DNA from: Reyranella soli
Lineage (GTDB): Bacteria > Pseudomonadota > Alphaproteobacteria > Reyranellales > Reyranellaceae
Reading direction: 5' to 3'
DNA length: 64,000 nucleotides
Assembly: GCF_007992495.1 (NCBI RefSeq)
Contig: NZ_BKAJ01000031.1
Coordinates: 62,001 to 126,000, forward strand
Positions 16,645 to 24,348 of this stretch are shown in pieces. The translations under genes and the position numbers were made by a program. The notes under the pieces are model-generated. The model was not told the DNA's origin, made no database searches, and worked only from the letters and a program-made list of their open reading frames with translations. Position 1 is the first letter of the stretch; every line of letters starts with the position of its first letter.

Positions 16645-17594
16645 GCGGCGACGAACGCGACAGGCTGCGGCTTGGGCGAACCGATCACCATGGTGAACTG
16701 GGCGTCGGCCACGCCGTCATTGCGGAAGTAGTGCGGCCGGCCGGCCGGATTGAACATCAGGTCGCGCTCACCCAACCGGCGCTCGACCACCTCGCCGTTC
16801 TGCTCCCAGCCGACGGTGAGCGTGCCGCCCAGGACGAAATAGACATCCTCGACCTCACGCACATAGGGCTTGATCGCCACGCCGCGCGGCAGATGGATCA
16901 TGTCCATGCTGTAGGTGCTGGCCGGGGCGCCGCCCTCGCCGATATAGGTGAGCCGCGCGAAGCCAGCCTTCTCCCACTGCGGCTGGCGGTCGCGATGCCG
17001 CACCACCTGTTTGGCGATCTCCTGGTGGCGCCAGTCGGCGCTGTCCGGCGCGAGCAGCTGGATCTTGTCGGCGCTGGGCGCGCCGAACCGCCGCGACAGT
17101 TCCAGGTCCTTGTCCTTGGGATGGCAGACATGGACCGGCATCTCGGGCGTGCCGCTGCCGACCGTGATCTGCATCAGCACCGGCTCGACGCCGTCGTTGC
17201 GGAAGCCGTGCGGCCGGCCGCTCTTGTTCAGCAGCATGTCCTTGGGCCCGAGCTTCACCTCGACCACCTCGTCGCCCCACACCGTGCCGACGGTCAGCAC
17301 GCCCTGCAGCACGAGGAAATGCTCGACGACCTCGTGCGCGTGGCTGGCCGCAAACTTGCCGACGGGCTGGTTAACCAGGCTGAAGGTGAAATGCTCGGCC
17401 TTCATCGTGCTGGGATCGTTGGTCTTGGGCGACCCACCGGCGCCGATGTAGCGCAGCTGAGCCCGCGACAGGTCGGGAAAGCCGCGGCTCGCCGGGAAGG
17501 CGTCCCAGTCGAACGTCTTTTCGGTGAACAGGCCGGCATGGGCCCTCATCTCGGCAGCGAGAGCGCTTTGCTTGGGCAGGTTGGTGTCAGGCAT
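16641..17594 (-). CDS. Two-domain cupin (bicupin) protein
   Basis: This 317-residue protein is made of two cupin repeats. Domain 1 (about 60-150) has SHAHEVVEHFLVLQGVLTVG and GRPHGFRNDG; domain 2 (about 220-305) has REVEDVYFVLGGTLTVGW and GRPHYFRNDG. Domain 1 keeps the His-x-His metal-binding pattern, while domain 2 has VREVEDVY in its place, so probably only one centre binds metal. The start is set by a GGAGGA ribosome site. Family relatives include gentisate-type ring-cleaving dioxygenases and isomerases; I cannot choose between them. Confidence 0.75.
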   Translation of the reverse strand: MPDTNLPKQSALAAEMRAHAGLFTEKTFDWDAFPASRGFPDLSRAQLRYIGAGGSPKTNDPSTMKAEHFTFSLVNQPVGKFAASHAHEVVEHFLVLQGVLTVGTVWGDEVVEVKLGPKDMLLNKSGRPHGFRNDGVEPVLMQITVGSGTPEMPVHVCHPKDKDLELSRRFGAPSADKIQLLAPDSADWRHQEIAKQVVRHRDRQPQWEKAGFARLTYIGEGGAPASTYSMDMIHLPRGVAIKPYVREVEDVYFVLGGTLTVGWEQNGEVVERRLGERDLMFNPAGRPHYFRNDGVADAQFTMVIGSPKPQPVAFVAA

Positions 17595-17622
17595 GAGACG
17601 TCCTCCGTCTAAAAATGGTCGA

Positions 17623-18426
17623 TCAGTTCTTGCGTGCCAGCCAGCGCGAGATCTCGCCGGCTGCCTCGACAACGGCATCCTTGAGCTCGCCGTGAATCGC
17701 CTGCTCCTCGAGGGCAGCGGCATTGACGGCGGTGATGTTGATGGCGGCCACGATACGGTCGCCGTCGCGCACCGGGGCGGCGATGGCGCTTACTCCCTCC
17801 TCGAAGAAGGCCTGGCTGACCGCATAGCCCAGCGCGCGGTCGCGCTGCAGGTGCTCCTTCAGCGCCTTGAGGCTGGTCGGGGTCTGCTTGGTGAAGCGCT
17901 GCATGGTGTAGCCGCGGAACAGCGCCGCCAGCTCCTTGTCATCCATGTCGAGGATGGCCATGCGGCCCATGACGGTCGCATGCACCGGAAAGCGCGTGCC
18001 GATGTTGACGCTGCTCGTGATGGTGCTGCGCGCCGGGAAGCGCGAGACGTAGACGATCTCGCGCCCGTCGCGGATCGCCATGTGCGACGACAGCCCGGTG
18101 CTGTCGCGCAGGCGCTGCAGGATGGGCTGTGCCACTTCGACCAGGTCGAGCGACGCCAGGTAGGCGAAGCCGCCGCGCAACAGCGCCGGACCCAGCACGA
18201 ACTGGCGCTTGTCTTCGCCACAGCGCAGATAGTCCATGGACTGCAGGGTCTGCAGCAGGCGGAAGACCTTGGTGCGCGGCAGCGACAGCCGGCGCGCGAT
18301 CTCGGGCGCGGTGAGGCTGCGATCCTCGCCGCCGAACAGCGACAGGATGCCGAGCCCCTGGGCCAGGGCCGGCACGATGTACTTGTTCGCGGTTGGAGCG
18401 GAGCCGTTTGCCACTGTCGTTCCCAT
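17623..18426 (-). CDS. IclR-family transcriptional regulator
   Basis: This 267-residue protein has an N-terminal winged helix (YIVPALAQGLGILSLF, LTAPEIARRLSLPRTKVFRLLQTLQSMDYL, about 15-75) and a C-terminal ligand-binding GAF-like domain (HATVMGRMAILDMDD, GVSAIAAPVRDGDRIVAAINIT). IclR proteins typically control aromatic and organic-acid catabolism. Its ATG overlaps the SDR stop by one base, so it is embedded mid-operon and is likely autoregulated. Palindromes at 24274-24307 in front of the first gene are candidate operators. Confidence 0.9.
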   Translation of the reverse strand: MGTTVANGSAPTANKYIVPALAQGLGILSLFGGEDRSLTAPEIARRLSLPRTKVFRLLQTLQSMDYLRCGEDKRQFVLGPALLRGGFAYLASLDLVEVAQPILQRLRDSTGLSSHMAIRDGREIVYVSRFPARSTITSSVNIGTRFPVHATVMGRMAILDMDDKELAALFRGYTMQRFTKQTPTSLKALKEHLQRDRALGYAVSQAFFEEGVSAIAAPVRDGDRIVAAINITAVNAAALEEQAIHGELKDAVVEAAGEISRWLARKN

Positions 18427-19184
18427 CAATTGAAGACGAAGCCGCCGTTGACCGGCACGAGCTGTCCCGTGACGAAGCCCGCGCCCGGCCCCAGCAGGTA
18501 GACCACCAGGCCGGTGACGTCGCGGGCCTCCTGCGCGCGCGGCATGGCGCGGCCCGTGACATAGAGCTGCTTGCGCTCCTCGGGCACGTACTCGGTCGCC
18601 TCGACCAGGACCAGGCCGGGCGCGATGGCGTTCACCGCGACGCCATCCGGTCCCAGCTCGCGCGCCAGCGAGCGCGTCATCGATATCACCGCGCCCTTGC
18701 TGCCGACATAGTGGAGCAGCCGCGGCGCGCCCCACAGGGCTGTGTCCGATGCCAGGTTGACGATGCGGCCGCCGAGCTTCGACTGCCGCAGCAGCGGCGC
18801 CATCGCCTTGGTCATCAGCCAGGTGCCGCGGACATTGACTGCCATGACCTTGTCCCAGGTCTCGACGTCGATCTCCTCGAACGTCTTGCCGCCGATGCCG
18901 GTGGCGATGGCGCCGTTGTTGACCAGTCCGTCGATCGTCCCGCAGCGCCGGCCGACCTCGGCGCCGAACGCCTCGATCGAGTGCGGATCGCCGAGGTCGA
19001 CGGCCAGGAACTCGGCCTTGGCGCCCTCGGCGCGCAGGGCAGCGGCCGTGGCCTCGCCCCAGTCGGCGCGGATGTCGGCGACCAGGATGCGCTCGGCCTC
19101 GGCGGCGGCGCAGGCTTCGGCGAAGGCGCGGCCCAGGCCGCGGCCGGCGCCGGTGATCAGGATGGTGCGACCTTGCAGGCTCAT
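18426..19184 (-). CDS. SDR-family NAD(P)-dependent oxidoreductase
   Basis: This 252-residue classical short-chain dehydrogenase has cofactor motif TGAGRGLG (11-18), NNGA-type motif (VNNGAIATG), catalytic S146, Y159 and K163 (YVGSK), and a C-terminal TGQLVPVNGGF. An acidic residue at the end of strand 2 (VADIRADW) suggests NAD preference. The start overlaps the upstream permease stop by four bases (ATGA). It probably oxidises a diol or alcohol intermediate in the catabolic cluster. Confidence 0.88.
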   Translation of the reverse strand: MSLQGRTILITGAGRGLGRAFAEACAAAEAERILVADIRADWGEATAAALRAEGAKAEFLAVDLGDPHSIEAFGAEVGRRCGTIDGLVNNGAIATGIGGKTFEEIDVETWDKVMAVNVRGTWLMTKAMAPLLRQSKLGGRIVNLASDTALWGAPRLLHYVGSKGAVISMTRSLARELGPDGVAVNAIAPGLVLVEATEYVPEERKQLYVTGRAMPRAQEARDVTGLVVYLLGPGAGFVTGQLVPVNGGFVFN

Positions 19185-19969
19185 GTGTTGAGTCTCGCGC
19201 GCGCCGGCAGGTAGTGCAGCACGCGCGCTTCCACCGCCACGACCAGGCCGTAGAGCACGATGCCGATCAGGGTCAGCATGATGATGGTGACGAACACCTT
19301 GCCCGTCTCGCCGGCACCCTCGGCGAAGGTCAGCAGGTAGCCCAGCCCGGTGTTGCCGCCGACCAGCTCGCCCACCAGCACGCCAATCACGGCCAAGGTC
19401 GAGGCGATGCGCAGGCCGGCGAACAGCGGCGGCATGGCAGCCGGGAACTCGATCTTCCAGAACACCTGGAAGCGGTTGGCGGTGAAGGATTTGGCCAGTC
19501 GCACGATGTCCGGATCGAGGGCGCGCACTGCCCCCAGCACGTTGATCATCACCGGGAAGAAGACGATCAGGATGCAGACCAGGATCTTCGGGTAGACCGT
19601 GTAGCCGAACCAGATGATGAACAAGGGCGCGAAGGCCACCTTGGGGGCGATCTGCAGCGCCAAAATATAAGGTGACAGCACAAACTCGGCCGTCGGCGAC
19701 ATGCCGAGCACGAAGCCGCAGACGATGCCCAGCATGACGCCCAGCACGAAGCCGACGCCGACCTGCATCGCCGTGATGCCGGTGTGATAGAGCAGCCGAT
19801 CACGCGCCAGCATGCGCAGGAACTCCTGCCACACCTCGCTGGCCGAGGGCACGATGAACGGCGGAATGCCGAGCGCGCCCGGGGCCCATTGCCAGGCCGC
19901 GAGGAAGACGATGAACAGCAGGATGCTGCCCACCGTCATCTGTCGCAGGCCGGGTTGCAGCAGAGTCAT
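19181..19969 (-). CDS. ABC transporter permease, SsuC/TauC-like
   Basis: This 262-residue inner-membrane protein has about six hydrophobic segments and an EAA loop (RVFWK-like FQVFWKIEFPAAMPPLFAGLRIAS) characteristic of nitrate/sulfonate/taurine-type importers. The ATG at 19969 overlaps the binding-protein stop by four bases. A second Met ten codons in (MTVGSILLF) is a possible alternative start. With the adjacent binding protein and ATPase it forms a complete importer, likely for the compound degraded by the cluster. Confidence 0.88.
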   Translation of the reverse strand: MTLLQPGLRQMTVGSILLFIVFLAAWQWAPGALGIPPFIVPSASEVWQEFLRMLARDRLLYHTGITAMQVGVGFVLGVMLGIVCGFVLGMSPTAEFVLSPYILALQIAPKVAFAPLFIIWFGYTVYPKILVCILIVFFPVMINVLGAVRALDPDIVRLAKSFTANRFQVFWKIEFPAAMPPLFAGLRIASTLAVIGVLVGELVGGNTGLGYLLTFAEGAGETGKVFVTIIMLTLIGIVLYGLVVAVEARVLHYLPARARLNT

Positions 19970-20949
19970 TTGACGAACTGGTTGGTGTAGAGGTCCTTGA
20001 CCGGCGTCTTGGCCTTGACCAGACCTTCCTTGACGTAGAAGTCCTGCAGCGCCGACAGCCGCCCCTCGTCCATCTCGCCCAGCACCTTCTGGCCGCCATA
20101 GACGTACTGATTGTAGAGCTTGAAGGAGAGCGCCACGAAGTCCTCCTTGCCGGCGAGCTCGGGCGTCGCCTTGACGAAATCGGCGGCGGCAGAGTTGGGA
20201 TCGGCCATGATGTCCTTCATGCCCTTGAGCGTGGCGCGCACCACCTTCTCGACGAGCTGCGGCTTCTTCTGGATCGTCTCGTCGGAGGCGACGATCGCCT
20301 GGGCCATGCTCTTGAACAGCTGGTCGGAGGGAATGACCTCGATGGCCTTCTTTGCCATCATCACCTGCGCCGTCCAGTCGGGCGTCGAGGCGAAGGCGTC
20401 GGCCTGGCCCGCGAGGAACAGCTTCCACACGTTCACCGGCCCCGCCGCCTGCGCATTGACGTCGTCCTTGGTCATGCCCTGGCTCGCCAGCATGCCGAGC
20501 AGGGCGAAGTAGGTCGTGTCCTGGTAGGACAGCACGGTGATGGTCTTGCCCTTGAGGTCCTTGACCGTCTTGAGGCCCTTGTCCTTGTCGAGGACGAGCT
20601 GCATCAGCGCGCCGCCGCCCAGCACCGCCACGGCCTTCACCGGGATCCCGTTGGGCCGAACGATGATCGGCGTGTCGCCGATGCCGCCGCCGATCACGGC
20701 ATTGCCGGCGCCGACCTGCTTGGCGACGTCGACGCCGCCCTTGCCGACCTGGAACTCGACGTCGAGCCCCTCGGCCTTGTAGTAGCCGCGCTGCTTGGCC
20801 AGCACGAACGGGCCGAAGGCTGGCAGCGACAAGGGTGCGGGCAGCAGATAGGTGATCGTCTCGGCCGACGCCGGCAACGAGCCCATCGTCAAGCCGGCGC
20901 TCACGGCGACGCCTGCGAGCGCGATACGCAATTTGGAAATCATCGACAT
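19966..20949 (-). CDS. ABC transporter substrate-binding protein, SsuA/NMT1-like
   Basis: This 327-residue protein has a signal peptide (MSMISKLRIALAGVAVSAG to about residue 30, ending ASA) and the fold pattern of NMT1/SsuA receptors: FVLAKQRGYYKAEGLDVEFQVGKGG, LKGKTITVLSYQDTTYFALLGML, and a C-terminal KTPVKDLYTNQFVK. The start at 20949 is preferred because a purine-rich AAGGGGG site precedes it. An upstream ATG at 20982 would overlap the ATPase stop and add eleven residues ahead of the signal peptide. Ligand unknown, perhaps an aromatic acid. Confidence 0.88.
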   Translation of the reverse strand: MSMISKLRIALAGVAVSAGLTMGSLPASAETITYLLPAPLSLPAFGPFVLAKQRGYYKAEGLDVEFQVGKGGVDVAKQVGAGNAVIGGGIGDTPIIVRPNGIPVKAVAVLGGGALMQLVLDKDKGLKTVKDLKGKTITVLSYQDTTYFALLGMLASQGMTKDDVNAQAAGPVNVWKLFLAGQADAFASTPDWTAQVMMAKKAIEVIPSDQLFKSMAQAIVASDETIQKKPQLVEKVVRATLKGMKDIMADPNSAAADFVKATPELAGKEDFVALSFKLYNQYVYGGQKVLGEMDEGRLSALQDFYVKEGLVKAKTPVKDLYTNQFVK

Positions 20950-20981
20950 CGAAGCCCCCTTCTTTTGTTGGCGGTTTGCCA

Positions 20982-21767
20982 TCAGGCCGCCGCCTGATCG
21001 ATCTGCAGCAGGTTCATGAGCCGGGTGATGTAGGCCGCGACCTTGGGATGCTGGCGGCGCGTCATCGGGTTGTCGCGGCCGTCGATCTCGACGGCGATCT
21101 CCTCGATGATGCGGCCCGGCCGCTGGCTCATGACCAGGATGCGGTCGGAGAGCGCGATCGCCTCGACCAGGTCGTGGGTGATGAACAGCGCCGTTTTGCG
21201 CGTCTCTGCGAGCGTGCGGCCGAGATCCTGCTGCAGCACCATCTTGGTCTGCGCGTCGAGCGCCGAGAACGGCTCGTCCATCAGCAGCACGGTCGGCTCG
21301 ACCGCGAGCGTGCGCGCCAGCGCCGCGCGCTGGCGCATGCCGCCCGACAGCTGGTGCGGATAGTGGTCGACGAAGTCGGTCAGGCGGCACTTGGCCAGAA
21401 GCTCGAGTGCGCGCTGCCGGCGCTCGCCGCGCGACAGGCCCTGGATCTCCTGGCCGAGCTCGACGTTCTCGACGATGGTGCGCCACGGCAGCAGCAGGTC
21501 CTTCTGCAGCATGAAGGCCACGTGCTTGTTGGGCCGCGTCACCAGCTCGCCGTCGACGAAGACCTCGCCCTCGGAGGCGGGATCGAGGCCCGATCCCATG
21601 TTCAAAAGCGTGCTCTTGCCGCAGCCCGAGGGGCCGATCAGCGACACGACCTCGCCGTCGGCGATGGCAAGGCTCACGCCCTCGACCGCAACGACCGTGG
21701 TGCCTTGCCGGCGGTTGGTAAAGCGCTTGGTGACGTTGCGGAATTCCAGCCGCGGCGTAGCGGTCAT
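20982..21767 (-). CDS. ABC transporter ATP-binding protein, SsuB/TauB-like
   Basis: This 261-residue ATPase has Walker A GPSGCGKST, Q-loop FMLQKDLLLPWRTIVENVELG, signature LSGGMRQRAALARTLA, Walker B TVLLMDEPFSALD and His switch FITHDLVEAI. The LLPWRT sequence after the Q-loop is typical of the nitrate/sulfonate/taurine importer ATPases. It starts four bases after the VOC gene stop and precedes the binding-protein gene in the same operon. Confidence 0.92.
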   Translation of the reverse strand: MTATPRLEFRNVTKRFTNRRQGTTVVAVEGVSLAIADGEVVSLIGPSGCGKSTLLNMGSGLDPASEGEVFVDGELVTRPNKHVAFMLQKDLLLPWRTIVENVELGQEIQGLSRGERRQRALELLAKCRLTDFVDHYPHQLSGGMRQRAALARTLAVEPTVLLMDEPFSALDAQTKMVLQQDLGRTLAETRKTALFITHDLVEAIALSDRILVMSQRPGRIIEEIAVEIDGRDNPMTRRQHPKVAAYITRLMNLLQIDQAAA

Positions 21768-21771
21768 GCGC

Positions 21772-22671
21772 TCACCCCTGCTTCTGGCGGCCAGTGTTGC
21801 CGTCGAGGCCGCCGGCGATGGCCCATTCGGCGAAGGCCGTCGGGCTCGGCTGGAAGTCGCGCGGCGCCCAGTTCTCGGTCAGCACGTCCTCGTCGGTGAA
21901 ATACTCGACCAGGCCGCCGGCCGGGCTCTTGAAGTACCAGAACAGCGCCGACGAGATCGGATGGCGGCCGGGTCCCAACTGGGTCTCCCAGCCGCAGCGC
22001 GCCATCTGCAGCCCGCCGCCGATCACCTCGTGCATGTCGCGCACGCTGAAGGCCACATGGTTCAGGCCGCGCTTGCCGTCGGGCAATTGCAGCAGGAAGA
22101 GATCGTGGTGACCGCCGCGCGGCGCGCAACGCAGGAAGTGGCCGCGTCCGGGATAGCGGTCGGAAAGACGGAAGCCCAGCTGCTCGTAGAAGCGCGTGGT
22201 CTCGTCGAGCGTGCTGGTGAAGAAGACGACATGGCCAACCTCGACCGGCTCGGCCTTGTCGTAGACCGGGCTCGGCTTGTCGATACGCGCGGCATGGCCC
22301 CACACGTTCGCCGGCGTGCCCTCGACGGCGACGGCCCGCTTGCGGCTGACGCGGAAGCCGAGGCCGATGCCGTTGGGATCGACCTTGGGGACGTCGCGAA
22401 GAGCCGCCAAATCGGCTTCGCTCTTTACGCCCCAGATCACCTCGCGCAGGGTCGGGCCGGGCTCTACGGCGGGCGGCAAGGAGGGATCGTCGCTGCGGCG
22501 GAACCGCACCTCGCAGCCGTTCAGGCATTCGAAGTCGAGCCCATCCTCGCGCTCGCCCACCAGCGCCAGGCCCCAGTCGAGGAAGAAGCGCTTGCAGGCG
22601 CCGAGGTCGTCGACGCCGAAGGTGATGGCGTCGATCCCTTCAATGTCCGGCATGATGGGGGGCGACGTCAT
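21772..22671 (-). CDS. VOC-family (glyoxalase/extradiol dioxygenase-like) protein
   Basis: This 299-residue protein is made of two vicinal-oxygen-chelate modules. The N-terminal one (AITFGVDDLGACKRFFLDWGL) lacks the usual metal His. The C-terminal one has VGHVVFFTSTLDETTRFYEQLGF, GLNHVAFSV and GLVEYFTDED, giving the His-His-Glu metal triad of extradiol dioxygenases such as 2,3-dihydroxybiphenyl dioxygenase. The ATG overlaps the Rieske stop by four bases. Ring cleavage of a catechol made by the Rieske enzyme is the likely job. Confidence 0.82.
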   Translation of the reverse strand: MTSPPIMPDIEGIDAITFGVDDLGACKRFFLDWGLALVGEREDGLDFECLNGCEVRFRRSDDPSLPPAVEPGPTLREVIWGVKSEADLAALRDVPKVDPNGIGLGFRVSRKRAVAVEGTPANVWGHAARIDKPSPVYDKAEPVEVGHVVFFTSTLDETTRFYEQLGFRLSDRYPGRGHFLRCAPRGGHHDLFLLQLPDGKRGLNHVAFSVRDMHEVIGGGLQMARCGWETQLGPGRHPISSALFWYFKSPAGGLVEYFTDEDVLTENWAPRDFQPSPTAFAEWAIAGGLDGNTGRQKQG

Positions 22672-23702
22672 TGCAGCGGCAACCCTGCGGCCTCGAGCGC
22701 CTTCAGCTGAGCCTCGGCCTTGGTGCGGAAGACGCGGCGCAGGCGCGCCACGCCCATGTCGTGCTGGTAGAGGTTCTCGCGCAGGTTGGCGTCGGGCTCG
22801 AACTGCTCGAGCATGACCCGGTCTTGCTCCAGCACGCGCCAATGCCGCGCCTCCAGCCGGTTCTTGTAGAGGAAGCGCCAGGTGTCGCGTTGCCAGCCGT
22901 CGACCTTGCGGCAGCGCCAATGGAAGACCGCGGCACGGCGCTCGGTGATCGGCGTGTAGGCGCCAATGATGTGGAAGTTGCCGCCCGGCCCGCCGGTCGC
23001 GGGGTAGGGGATTTCCAGCCTCATCCAGTGCACGCCGGTGTCCAGGAATTCCGTCCAGTCGAAGTTGACGTTGCGCTGACCTTCCTTCTCGAACACGAAG
23101 CCGGTCGGCGTCTCGCGCACGCGGAAAGTCGCCGTCGTGTCGCCGAACGACATGGAATGCGACTGCTTGTGCAGGAACGTGCCGTGCATCGGGTCCATGA
23201 CGTTGTCGTAGACGTAGCGGTAGTCGCCTTCCCATTCGCAGTAGCAGAGGAAGGAGCTGTACTCCGGCGAGGAAAGCTGCTCGGGGAACTGCAGCTCGAT
23301 GGGCTCGGGATGCAGCGCGTCGCCGGCATAGGCGAAGATCACGCCGTGGCGCTCCTCAGTCGGGAACGACTTTACGCAGTTCTTGCCTTCGAGCTTGCAG
23401 CCGGGGCTGCCCGGCACCGTCACGACCGTGCCGTCCTTGCGGACCTCTACGCCGTGATAGCCGCAGGCGATGCGGTCGCCCAATGGCATGCCCATCGACA
23501 ATGGCGCGCCGCGATGCGGGCAATGGTCCTCGAGCATGACGGGCCGGCCCGCCACGTCGCGCCACAGCACGACCTTGAACCCCAGCCTTCGCAGCGAGAT
23601 CGGCTTCTCGCCCAGGAAGTGCGACGGGCAGATCGGATACCAGACGTTGCGCACGCCTTTTGTGAGCAGGTTGCCGATCGATTGGTTGGTCACGGCCGTC
23701 AT
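22668..23702 (-). CDS. Rieske 2Fe-2S aromatic ring oxygenase, catalytic subunit
   Basis: This 344-residue oxygenase has a Rieske cluster site C61-P-H63 and C80-x2-H83 (CPHRGAPL, CGYHG). Its mononuclear iron site lies at D170-x2-H173-x4-H178 (DPMHGTFLH) within a C-terminal catalytic domain. Length and motif layout fit the single-component phthalate/vanillate demethylase (VanA-like) class, which needs a separate ferredoxin-reductase. None is in this cluster. It is preceded by the two small genes and overlaps the VOC gene, so ring hydroxylation or O-demethylation followed by ring cleavage is inferred. Confidence 0.9.
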   Translation of the reverse strand: MTAVTNQSIGNLLTKGVRNVWYPICPSHFLGEKPISLRRLGFKVVLWRDVAGRPVMLEDHCPHRGAPLSMGMPLGDRIACGYHGVEVRKDGTVVTVPGSPGCKLEGKNCVKSFPTEERHGVIFAYAGDALHPEPIELQFPEQLSSPEYSSFLCYCEWEGDYRYVYDNVMDPMHGTFLHKQSHSMSFGDTTATFRVRETPTGFVFEKEGQRNVNFDWTEFLDTGVHWMRLEIPYPATGGPGGNFHIIGAYTPITERRAAVFHWRCRKVDGWQRDTWRFLYKNRLEARHWRVLEQDRVMLEQFEPDANLRENLYQHDMGVARLRRVFRTKAEAQLKALEAAGLPLQ

Positions 23703-23715
23703 CGTCGTCTCCCTT

Positions 23716-23937
23716 CTAGGCGCCGAGTCGCTTCATTTCGCGCTGGAACAGCTCGGCGCTCCACGGCTGGCCGTTGGGCGCCGGCACGCTGGCCTCGTTG
23801 AGGCTCGCCACCAGGCCCGGCAGGTCGTGGATGCCGGCGGCATAGGCGCGCTCGATGGCGTCGCCCAAAAGGTTCTGCCAGTCGTCGGGTTCGCGATCGC
23901 GCGCCTGGTGCGGGTTGAGGTACGGCGGCTTGTCCAT
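23716..23937 (-). CDS. Small recombinase-like helix-turn-helix protein
   Basis: This 73-residue protein starts MDKPPYLNPHQARDREPDDWQ and contains GIHDLPGLVASLNE followed by APNGQPWSAELFQREMKRLG, a pattern like the recombinase-type helix-turn-helix used in small proteins sometimes seen beside aromatic oxygenases. The ATG overlaps the stop of the 109-residue gene by one base, and the Rieske gene starts 13 bases downstream. A DNA-binding or accessory role is possible. It is not a site-specific recombinase, since no catalytic domain is present. Confidence 0.65.
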   Translation of the reverse strand: MDKPPYLNPHQARDREPDDWQNLLGDAIERAYAAGIHDLPGLVASLNEASVPAPNGQPWSAELFQREMKRLGA

Positions 23938-24266
23938 CACTTGCCTCCTTTGCGCACACGTTCCTTGATGCGCTCGCGCACCGGGATGAAATCGTAGGCG
24001 GGATAGCACTCGGTGCGGAACACGCCCCACGCAGAGCGCTCGAGCTCGACATTGACCTCGGCGAGCTTCGAGGCGGGGAGGCGCAGCGTCACGATCTGGC
24101 CGAAGCCCATTGCCACCGTCCACGACACGATCTCGACGCCGGGCGGCGGGAAGCGGTCCCACCAGCCGGCGTCCTTCAGCTTCGTCTGCACCGCGTCGAG
24201 ATTGTTCGACTGGTCGTGGCGCAGGAAGACCGTCAGCAGCAGGGTTTCGGAAGCGGAGCTGGCCAA
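23937..24266 (-). CDS. Uncharacterised 109-residue protein, first gene of the Rieske cluster
   Basis: This protein of 109 residues has no signal peptide or membrane segment. Notable stretches are LLLTVFLRHDQSNNLDAVQTKL, DRFPPPGVEIVSWTVAMGFGQIVTLRLP, and a basic tail (IPVRERIKERVRKGGK). The alternating strand/helix pattern suggests a small ferredoxin-like or dimeric alpha/beta-barrel fold, but I recognise no named family. It opens the twelve-gene operon, just downstream of the palindromes at 24274-24307, and is translationally linked to the recombinase-like gene. A supporting role for the oxygenase is inferred from position only. Confidence 0.6.
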   Translation of the reverse strand: MASSASETLLLTVFLRHDQSNNLDAVQTKLKDAGWWDRFPPPGVEIVSWTVAMGFGQIVTLRLPASKLAEVNVELERSAWGVFRTECYPAYDFIPVRERIKERVRKGGK

Positions 24267-24273
24267 GTTGCTT

Positions 24274-24307
24274 GTTCCACTAATGAAACAACAGTTCTTA
24301 TTTGAAC
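24274..24307. promoter_or_regulatory. Two adjacent palindromes, candidate IclR operator/divergent promoter
   Basis: GTTCCACTAATGAAAC (24274-24289, six of eight pairs matched) and GTTCTTATTTGAAC (24294-24307, perfect GTTC/GAAC arms) lie 19 bases centre-to-centre. They sit in the 82-base AT-rich gap between the divergent first gene of the Rieske cluster and the SDR at 24349. IclR-family regulators bind such GTTCC/GGAAC-like palindromes, often in tandem, and an IclR gene is in the cluster. Confidence 0.5.
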
Positions 24308-24348
24308 AACGCTAGGGACTCGCTAAGGTCTTGTAAAGGGAGATCGCG

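Noticed and set aside
23716..23937. The recombinase-like similarity of the 73-residue protein as a sign of a mobile element
   Set aside because: Only a short helix-turn-helix-like segment is present, with no catalytic domain, no terminal repeats and no attachment-site duplication nearby.
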